A stretch of DNA of 64,000 nucleotides from Mycolicibacterium sp. YH-1. GTDB lineage: Bacteria > Actinomycetota > Actinomycetes > Mycobacteriales > Mycobacteriaceae. The stretch spans positions 3,286,001 through 3,350,000 of the forward strand of contig NZ_CP092915.1 in the NCBI RefSeq assembly GCF_022557175.1. Reading direction: 5' to 3'. Every line of letters begins with the position of its first letter. Within the stretch, counting starts at the first letter, position 1. Shown one piece after another: positions 57,868 to 64,000 of the stretch. Made by a program: the position numbers and the translations under genes. The notes under the pieces are model-generated. The model did no database searches and was not told where the DNA came from. It saw nothing but the letters and a program-made list of their open reading frames with translations.

Positions 57868-57880
57868 CTTAGTATGATGA
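57868..57880 (+). promoter_or_regulatory. Promoter/operator of the permease operon
   Basis: CTTAGTATGATGA contains TATGAT as a likely -10 for the plus-strand permease genes. The same 13 nt stand in front of the aminotransferase operon. Here only one half of the CATAC/GTATG dyad is conserved (CGTGC replaces CATAC). Confidence 0.55.
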
Positions 57881-57916
57881 CCATCACGTGTGGCGTCAAG
57901 GGAGAAAGGGGGCCGG

Positions 57917-58873
57917 GTGCGCGGCTACCTATGGAAACGCTCAGTCTTCGCGGTGGTGACCATATTCGTCGCTCTCACCGTCAATTTCGTCCTGTTTCGG
58001 GTTCTTCCCGGGGACGCGGTCACGCGGATCTCACGGGTACCGAATGCATCGCCCAACCTGAAACTAGCGCTCGAGGCGGAGTTCGGACTCGACAAACCGA
58101 TTTTTGAGCAGTACGTGCTCTATCTGAAACAGCTGCTGCACGGGAACTTGGGTGTCTCGTTCACCAACCGTCAGCCGGTGCTGGACAACCTGATTGAGGC
58201 GTTCGGCAACACACTGCCGATGGTCACAACGGCCACGGTTATCGCGATCGTCGTCGGGGTGTGCGTCGGAGTCTTCTCGGCGATGCATCGTGGTTCTGCC
58301 GGAGACCACATAGGGACCGGCCTGGCCGTGGTGTTCTATGCGTTTCCCACCCAGTTCCTCGGCATGATGCTGTTGATCGTCTTCGCCGGCGTGTTGCCGT
58401 CGGTGGGGATGACCGATCCATTCGCCCTGGCGCTGTCGCCGGGGGAGCAGTTCGCCGACATGTTGCGGCACATGATCCTGCCTGTGCTGACTCTCGTGCT
58501 CACGCTGTACGCCGAGAACGCCCTGATCGTGCGGTCCGCCATGCTCGAGACTCTCGGCGAGGACTACATCCTGACCGCGCGGGCCAAGGGGCTCACGCGC
58601 CGCAGGATCATCTGGGCCTACGGGTTGCGAAACGCCGCACTGCCGACGATCACTCAGGTGGCACTGTCCCTGGGAACCATCGTCAGTGGCTCGATCCTGG
58701 TGGAGGTCATCTTCTCCTGGCCGGGAATCGGCCGCGCACTCTATGACGCGGTTCTGCAGCGGGACTACCCGATGCTTCAGGGCGGCTTCCTCGCCATCAC
58801 CATCGCCGTCGTGGTGCTCAACTACTTCGCTGACCTGCTGTACTTCCGCCTCGACCCGAGGGTTTCACAGTGA
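57917..58873 (+). CDS. Peptide ABC transporter permease (DppB-like)
   Basis: 318 aa from GTG 57917 (VRGYLWKRSVFAVV), behind GAAAGGGGG; an earlier GTG at 57890 has no ribosome-binding site. Six membrane segments, the first at about 8-30. FRVLPGDAVTRI, FGLDKPIFEQYVLYL and the EAA loop region ILTARAKGLTRRRIIWAYGLRNA followed by ALPTITQ are typical of BPD_transp_1 permeases of the Dpp/Opp family. It overlaps the second permease by 4 nt. Confidence 0.95.
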   Translation: MRGYLWKRSVFAVVTIFVALTVNFVLFRVLPGDAVTRISRVPNASPNLKLALEAEFGLDKPIFEQYVLYLKQLLHGNLGVSFTNRQPVLDNLIEAFGNTLPMVTTATVIAIVVGVCVGVFSAMHRGSAGDHIGTGLAVVFYAFPTQFLGMMLLIVFAGVLPSVGMTDPFALALSPGEQFADMLRHMILPVLTLVLTLYAENALIVRSAMLETLGEDYILTARAKGLTRRRIIWAYGLRNAALPTITQVALSLGTIVSGSILVEVIFSWPGIGRALYDAVLQRDYPMLQGGFLAITIAVVVLNYFADLLYFRLDPRVSQ

Positions 58874-58918
58874 CCGAGCAAACCACCGAGCAAACCACCG
58901 AGCAAACCACCGAGCTAG
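58870..58918 (+). repeat. 12-bp tandem repeat in the DppC-like start
   Basis: ACCGAGCAAACC is present three times without change, plus a fourth copy that decays (ACCGAGCTAGCG). It encodes TEQT-TEQT-TEQT. The unit is a multiple of three, so slippage would not break the frame. Confidence 0.8.
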
Positions 58919-59868
58919 CGAACGAGGAAACGACTCTGACCACGCGCACGGAACCGCGACGTCGCCGAGGCGTCTGGGGAGCAATGCTCACCGCCATCGC
59001 CGCACCGCAGGCGATCTTCGGGCTCGTTCTGGTCGGGCTGTTCCTCGCACTGTCGCTGTTCTCACAGGTCTTGAAGCCGTACAGCACGTCACACCCCACC
59101 TGCGGCGTATTCGAGCCGCCGTCAGCGCAACACTGGTTGGGCTGCGACGACGGCGGCATCGACATGCTGAGCCTCATCCTGCAGGGCGGCCGGGTGTCGA
59201 TGTTCGTCGGATTCACCGCGGCCGTCATCGCCATAGTGATCGGTGCGGTAGTCGGGGTTCTGTCGGGCTACTTCGGCGGGTGGGTCGACACCGTGCTCAT
59301 GAGAATCACCGACTACTTCATGGTGATCCCGCAGATCGTGCTGATGATCGTGGTGGCCGCGGTGTGGGGGCCCAAGTTGAGTCACGTGATCGTCGTCATC
59401 GGCTTCCTGATGTGGACCAGTACCGCCCGCGTCGTCCGGGCCCAGGTGAAGACTCTGCGTGAACGCGTCTACGTCCGGCGAGCGGTATCGATCGGCGCCA
59501 GCCACACCCGGATCATCCTGACTCACATCCTGCCTCAGCTCGGACCCCTACTGATCGCCAACACCGTGCTCGCGATCACCCTGGCGATCTTCAACGAGAC
59601 CGCCCTGGCGTTCCTCGGGCTGTCCGATCCCACCGCGGTGACTTGGGGAACCATCATGGAGCACGCATTCGAACGCGGGGCGATCAGCACGGGAGCGTGG
59701 TGGGCCATCGTGCCGGCCGGCGTGTGCGTGGCCGCATTGATCGTCGGGTGCTATTTCGTGGGCAACTCGATCGAGGATGGGCTGAATCCCCGATTGCGGT
59801 CCTCTCATCTTTCGATGAAGTCATGGCGGATGCGACCTCTGGTCGGCCGCGGGAAGGATGCGCTGTGA
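58870..59868 (+). CDS. Peptide ABC transporter permease (DppC-like)
   Basis: 332 aa from GTG 58870, coupled to the first permease (GTGA). The first 16 residues are a TEQT repeat tail encoded by a 12-bp tandem repeat. Membrane segments begin at about residue 39 (AIFGLVLVGLFLALSLF). The extracytoplasmic loop HPTCGVFEPPSAQHWLGCDDGG with two cysteines stands where the DppC family has HxLGTDxxGRD. The EAA loop RRAVSIGASHTRIILTHILPQ is intact. It forms the channel with DppB. Confidence 0.95.
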   Translation: MTEQTTEQTTEQTTELANEETTLTTRTEPRRRRGVWGAMLTAIAAPQAIFGLVLVGLFLALSLFSQVLKPYSTSHPTCGVFEPPSAQHWLGCDDGGIDMLSLILQGGRVSMFVGFTAAVIAIVIGAVVGVLSGYFGGWVDTVLMRITDYFMVIPQIVLMIVVAAVWGPKLSHVIVVIGFLMWTSTARVVRAQVKTLRERVYVRRAVSIGASHTRIILTHILPQLGPLLIANTVLAITLAIFNETALAFLGLSDPTAVTWGTIMEHAFERGAISTGAWWAIVPAGVCVAALIVGCYFVGNSIEDGLNPRLRSSHLSMKSWRMRPLVGRGKDAL

Positions 59869-61586
59869 AAACGCCTGCGGCACTGGAGATCATCGATCTG
59901 AATGTGTGGTTCGACCCGCGAGACCAACGAGGTGGGGAGTCGGTTCACACCGTCCGGGATCTCACGTTGAGGGTGGCCCCCGGAGAACGCATCGGCCTGG
60001 TGGGCGAATCCGGTTGCGGCAAGACGACGACGATCCTGGCGGCGATGGGTCTGCTGCCATCCTCGGCCACCGTCGGCGGCGAGGTTTGGGTCGGGGGTAC
60101 CAATATCATCGAGCGCGGCGAGGAGAGCATCCGGTCGCATCGGTGGACCGATATCGCGATGGTGTTCCAGGGTGCGATGAGCGCGTTCAACCCGGTCAAG
60201 ACCGTCGGCTGGCAGATCCGCGAGGCCCTCGAAGTGCACGGCGTTGCCCACGGTAAACAAGCCGTCGCACGTAGCCGAGAACTGCTCGAACTCGTCGGCC
60301 TGCCGCCATCCAGCGACGCGCGATACCCACACCAGCTCTCGGGCGGTATGAAGCAGCGGGCAGTGATCGCCATGGCATTGGCGTGCGACCCGAAGGTGCT
60401 GCTCGCCGATGAGCCGACCACGGCGCTCGACGTCGTCGTGCAGGATCAGGTGTTGCAATTGCTGGTTCGGCTGTCGAGCGAGCTGGGCCTGGCGCTCGTA
60501 CTCGTCACTCACGATCTAGGGGTGGTCGCGAGAGCGTGTACCCGCGCGGCCGTCATGCGCGGCGGTGAGATCGTTGAGGAGGACACCGTCGAGCACTTGT
60601 ATCACCAGCCGGCTCATCCCTACACGCGGCAATTGTTCGAGGCGACACCGAATCTCGCCGACGTCCGCCCGGTGGCCCACCCCCACGGCCAGTCGTCGAA
60701 TCTGCTCGACGTGACCGATCTCAGTGTGGCGTACGGTGATCGGCCTCGCTCGCGTCGACGCCGACTGATTCCGGGCGCGATCAGCCGCGGCACGCCGGCA
60801 CCGGCAGGTGCGGGAGCACCCGGGGAGGAGCAGTCGGTCGAACTCGGCGACGGCCATGCCGTAGCCAACGTCAGCCTTCAGGTCGCCGAAGGTGAGCTGG
60901 TGGCGCTGGTCGGCCAGTCTGGTTGCGGGAAGACCACCACCTTGCAGGCGATTCTTGGCATGCAACCCGTGCAGTCGGGGTCCATCCGGATCGACGATGT
61001 CGAGATCACCGGTTTGAACTCGCGCGCCTGGCGTCCGTTACGTCGAAACGTCCAGATGATCTATCAGGATCCCTATGAGGCACTCGACGGCAGGTTGCGC
61101 GTCGAGGACACCGTGATGGAACCGCTCATCGTGCACGGAATCGGTGGCAGTCGCCGCGATCGCCGCGCACTGGTGGCCGAGACGCTCCGTGACGTCGGTC
61201 TGGACCCGCACCTGCTTGCCGGCCGCTACCCGCACGAGTTGTCTGGTGGGCAACGCCAGCGCGTCGCGATCGCCGCCAGCCTGGTGCTTCGGCCGCGTCT
61301 TCTACTGGCTGACGAGCCGGTGTCGATGCTCGACGTGTCGGTGCGCACCGGAGTCCTGGAACTGCTCGACCGACTCCGGCGCGAACATCGCGTGGGGATC
61401 CTGATGATCACTCACGACCTGTCAACTGCCGCAGCCCATGCAGACCGCATCATCGTCATGCGCTCGGGACGGATCGTCGAGGCCGGTGAGCCCTGGCAGA
61501 TCGTGAATGAACCTGCTGAGCCCTACACCAAGAAACTGCTGGACAGTGTTCCGAGCCTCGATCCGCAGCATCACCGCGCCTCCTGA
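59865..61586 (+). CDS. Peptide ABC transporter ATPase, fused DppD-DppF type
   Basis: 573 aa from GTG 59865, which overlaps the permease stop (GTGA) and has GGGAAGGA upstream. Two complete ABC domains: the first with GESGCGKTT, LSGGMKQR and LLADEPTTALD, the second with GQSGCGKTT, LSGGQRQR and LLADEPVSMLD. The linker between them (about 285-330) is Arg-, Pro- and Gly-rich. Each domain has the oligopeptide C-terminal cysteine-free tail (HPYTRQLFEATP, EPYTKKLLDSVP). Both ATPases of a Dpp transporter are supplied by one chain. Confidence 0.95.
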   Translation: MKTPAALEIIDLNVWFDPRDQRGGESVHTVRDLTLRVAPGERIGLVGESGCGKTTTILAAMGLLPSSATVGGEVWVGGTNIIERGEESIRSHRWTDIAMVFQGAMSAFNPVKTVGWQIREALEVHGVAHGKQAVARSRELLELVGLPPSSDARYPHQLSGGMKQRAVIAMALACDPKVLLADEPTTALDVVVQDQVLQLLVRLSSELGLALVLVTHDLGVVARACTRAAVMRGGEIVEEDTVEHLYHQPAHPYTRQLFEATPNLADVRPVAHPHGQSSNLLDVTDLSVAYGDRPRSRRRRLIPGAISRGTPAPAGAGAPGEEQSVELGDGHAVANVSLQVAEGELVALVGQSGCGKTTTLQAILGMQPVQSGSIRIDDVEITGLNSRAWRPLRRNVQMIYQDPYEALDGRLRVEDTVMEPLIVHGIGGSRRDRRALVAETLRDVGLDPHLLAGRYPHELSGGQRQRVAIAASLVLRPRLLLADEPVSMLDVSVRTGVLELLDRLRREHRVGILMITHDLSTAAAHADRIIVMRSGRIVEAGEPWQIVNEPAEPYTKKLLDSVPSLDPQHHRAS

Positions 61587-61605
61587 GTCACCCGCCTCGG
61601 GTGGC

Positions 61606-62460
61606 TCAATCCGAGCTGGCAGGAGACGCGGGAGAACCGAATGGACGAACCGACCACGAACCGCTGTGATCGGGCTCCATGAGACGGCGACCGGTTGCTC
61701 TGGAGACATAGAAGAGGAATTCCCGCGCCGGGTACGTCTGCTGGAAGCTGTCGAACGCCTTACCCGTGGCGTCAACACTCACGCCACGAATGCGGACCAC
61801 GTAGTCCTTCGCGGTCAGCTGCAGATGCTCCCGCTCCAGCGAGTTGGGCTGGTCGACTTCGAAGACCTGCTCCACGAAGTCGTCGGTGAATCCGTAACGC
61901 TCGGAGAGGAAGCCGTACAGGGACTCCCCAGCGGCCAGCCGGCCCTCATCGAGCGAGGGCACCAGGCTGAGGGGGAGCACGGCCTTCTCCAAGACCTTCG
62001 GAGCTCTTCCCATGCGTCGAAGTCGGCAGATCTCCCAAACGGGTTCGCCTGCATCGATCCCGAGCGCGGCCGCGTGCTTGCTGTTCGGCAGGCCAACCAC
62101 CATGCTCACCAACTCGGTGTCGAGTTCGATCTCATCGCGCTGGCCCTTGAGGGTCTCCAACAGAGCACCGGGCCGCGACGGTTCGCTGACCAACCGTTGC
62201 GGCGCAACGAAGATGCCGACGCCCTGATGGCGCACGATCTTTCCGCTGTGTGCGAGTTCGTCGAGCGCGCGGCGCACCGAAATCACGCTGACTTCGGCCA
62301 TCTCGGCAAGTTCGGCCGTACTGGGCAGCTGATCGCCCTCGCGCAAGCCCTGGTCTTCGATGAGCGATACGACGAGGTCGTAGACGCGTTGATACCGAAG
62401 CGGACGCCGAGAGCCACCGTCACGCGATCTGCCGCGCTTCGGTTCTGCGGCTTCGGTCAC
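61606..62460 (-). CDS. GntR-family (UTRA/HutC) transcriptional regulator
   Basis: 284 aa from GTG 62460, with GGAGGA 3 nt upstream; the frame is open to 62598 but that part has no support. N-terminal winged helix (about 18-85: QRVYDLVVSLIEDQGLREGD, QLPSTAELAEMAEVSVISVR) and a C-terminal UTRA effector domain (about 105-265: VWEICRLRRMGRAPKVLEKAVLP begins it). UTRA domains of this group often sense amino-sugar phosphates, which fits the divergent nagB. It probably controls the peptide cluster; its stop is 19 nt from the convergent ATPase stop. Confidence 0.9.
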   Translation of the reverse strand: MTEAAEPKRGRSRDGGSRRPLRYQRVYDLVVSLIEDQGLREGDQLPSTAELAEMAEVSVISVRRALDELAHSGKIVRHQGVGIFVAPQRLVSEPSRPGALLETLKGQRDEIELDTELVSMVVGLPNSKHAAALGIDAGEPVWEICRLRRMGRAPKVLEKAVLPLSLVPSLDEGRLAAGESLYGFLSERYGFTDDFVEQVFEVDQPNSLEREHLQLTAKDYVVRIRGVSVDATGKAFDSFQQTYPAREFLFYVSRATGRRLMEPDHSGSWSVRPFGSPASPASSD

Positions 62461-62600
62461 ACATCCTCCAGTTTGAGCTGGCAGCCAACTGCCACGAGTT
62501 CCGGGCCGTCCCTCGAGGTTCGGGCTGGTCCGCGAAATCGCCGAAATCGGCGTCATCACGGCGCCACCGCAGCATAGCCGCGACGGCTTAGTTCCCATAC

Positions 62601-62612
62601 ATTGTTATACAA
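62601..62612. promoter_or_regulatory. Candidate GntR operator in the GntR-nagB gap
   Basis: TTGT-TAT-ACAA (62602-62612) is a short perfect dyad of the GT-N-TA-N-AC type bound by HutC-family GntR proteins. It lies 15 nt upstream of the nagB start, in the 166-bp divergent gap, within an AT-rich CATACATTGTTATACAAGG. Confidence 0.5.
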
Positions 62613-62626
62613 GGAATGAGGATTTA

Positions 62627-63427
62627 ATGAAGGTCATCATCGTCCCAGATGCAGCGAGTGCTGCGGTCGCTGCGGCGGATATGGTCACCGATCTGCTCAA
62701 CGAGAAGCCCGATGCCGTCCTCGGCCTCGCGACCGGGTCGAGTCCGCTGGGCCTCTATGCCGAGCTGGCCGCCCGGGTCGCAGCGGGGTTGAACACGAGC
62801 GAGGTATCCGGCTTCGCGCTCGATGAGTACGTCGGATTGCCCCCGAGTGACCCGCGCAGCTATGCGCACGTCATTCGCACGCAGGTCACCGAACCACTCG
62901 GGCTCGATCCGGACAGGGTGCGGGTACCGGCGGGGGTCGGCGACGACCTCGATGCGGTGTGCCGCGACTACGAGGCGGCGATTGCCAACGCAGGGGGTAT
63001 CGACCTGCAGATCTTGGGGATCGGGCGCAACGGCCACCTTGGCTTCAACGAGCCGACCTCATCGTTCGCATCGCGCACCAGGGTCACGTCATTGGCGAGG
63101 AAGACGAGGCAGGACAACGCACGCTTCTTCGCCACCCCCGACGACGTCCCGCTCGACTGTGTGACACAGGGATTGGGCACCATCATGGACGCGCGTCGTG
63201 CGTTGTTGATTGCGACAGGTGCGGCGAAGGCGGACGCGATAGCGCGCGCCGTGGAGGGCCCGGTCTCCGCATTCTGCCCGGCCTCGATCCTGCAGCATCA
63301 CCGCGACGCGGTCATCGTCGTTGACGACGAGGCCGCCGCCGGGCTCACGCTCGCCGATGACTACCGCGACGTGCATGACCGTGAACGGCGGCGTGCGCCT
63401 CGGCGAATATTATTCTCGCCGCTATGA
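62627..63427 (+). CDS. nagB: Glucosamine-6-phosphate deaminase
   Basis: 266 aa, normal length. It converts glucosamine 6-phosphate to fructose 6-phosphate and ammonia. Phosphate-binding LATGSSPLGLY, the general-base aspartate in FALDEYVGL (D66) and the catalytic histidine in GIGRNGHLGFNEP (H137) are intact. ATG with GGAATGAGGA upstream. No NagA deacetylase or GlcNAc transporter is adjacent, so its substrate must come from another gene or from the peptide cluster beside it. Confidence 0.95.
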   Translation: MKVIIVPDAASAAVAAADMVTDLLNEKPDAVLGLATGSSPLGLYAELAARVAAGLNTSEVSGFALDEYVGLPPSDPRSYAHVIRTQVTEPLGLDPDRVRVPAGVGDDLDAVCRDYEAAIANAGGIDLQILGIGRNGHLGFNEPTSSFASRTRVTSLARKTRQDNARFFATPDDVPLDCVTQGLGTIMDARRALLIATGAAKADAIARAVEGPVSAFCPASILQHHRDAVIVVDDEAAAGLTLADDYRDVHDRERRRAPRRILFSPL

Positions 63428-63526
63428 CACTGTGACGTCACCGCGGAGCGCGTATCGCTATGGGGCAGCACGGTTGTGGGTGAAACTCGCCAAAGCGGGT
63501 CGGCGGGAAGGCGCTCACACAAGAAA

Positions 63527-63563
63527 GGGAGCCTGCCGCTCGGGGGGTTCGCGGCAGGCTCCC
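63527..63563. terminator. Bidirectional terminator between nagB and antigen 85
   Basis: GGGAGCCTGCCGC (63527-63539) pairs perfectly with GCGGCAGGCTCCC (63551-63563), with an 11-nt loop, between two convergent genes. No long T-run follows on either side (CAGGTCTT to the right). Confidence 0.7.
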
Positions 63564-63588
63564 AGGTCTTGCAGGTGTCAGGCTCGGG

Positions 63589-64000
<412 letters not shown>

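Overview
The window is chromosomal DNA from a high-GC actinobacterium, almost certainly a rapidly growing environmental mycobacterium (Mycobacterium/Mycolicibacterium). Three things point there: proteins that are close to mycobacteria-specific (GarA with its ETTS phosphosite, FtsR, Apa, an antigen 85 mycolyltransferase, GuaB1), IdeR-type iron boxes, and a gene order that, from memory of the M. tuberculosis map, follows Rv1824-Rv1861 and then Rv1866-Rv1871 with several genes missing. A Lon protease and extra catabolic genes argue against the M. tuberculosis complex. No IS element, phage gene, tRNA, rRNA or CRISPR array was found.

Region 1 (1-7.3 kb) is the end of a small-basic-protein gene, a DUF881 membrane protein, gcvH, garA, the MerR regulator ftsR, a bifunctional-nuclease-domain protein, a second MerR regulator, and gcvP behind a tandem glycine riboswitch. 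Region 2 (7.3-20 kb) is mostly minus strand: a vWA/solute-binding-like membrane protein, malate synthase glcB, a DNA-glycosylase-like protein with a His/Thr repeat tail, two CNNM/CBS membrane proteins, guaB1, gnd, and a blaR-like M56 peptidase with blaI. Region 3 (20-21.1 kb) is an iron-responsive patch: a double IdeR box, a FhuF-like gene without the usual C-terminal Fe-S cysteines, and a short intergenic transcription unit (IdeR box, -10, strong intrinsic terminator) that matches the position of the mycobacterial iron sRNA MrsI. Region 4 (21-26 kb) is a thioesterase and the urease operon ureABCFGD.

Region 5 (26-45.3 kb) holds ndh, an F420-type oxidoreductase, an SDR, modBC without modA, apa, a GlsB-like membrane protein, a hypothetical protein divergent from a CGNR regulator, a CPBP protease, a tandem CoA-transferase, a thiolase-like protein, an FAD reductase, a HhH-GPD protein, a TfoX-N protein, a DUF72 protein, an LLM oxidoreductase and lon.

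Region 6 (45.4-63.5 kb) is an accessory catabolic block between lon and an antigen 85 gene. It opens with a LysR regulator divergent from a beta-propeller/hydratase/tautomerase operon. A 15-kb peptide-utilisation cluster follows: serine hydrolase, diaminopimelate-decarboxylase-like enzyme, FGGY kinase, class III aminotransferase, M17 aminopeptidase, peptide-binding lipoprotein, two permeases, a fused two-ATPase subunit, a GntR/UTRA regulator and glucosamine-6-phosphate deaminase. A 13-nt motif shared by two of its promoters suggests common control. The enzyme set fits scavenging of amino-sugar-linked or D-amino-acid peptides, for example muropeptides; this is inference. It is the best candidate here for an undescribed system.
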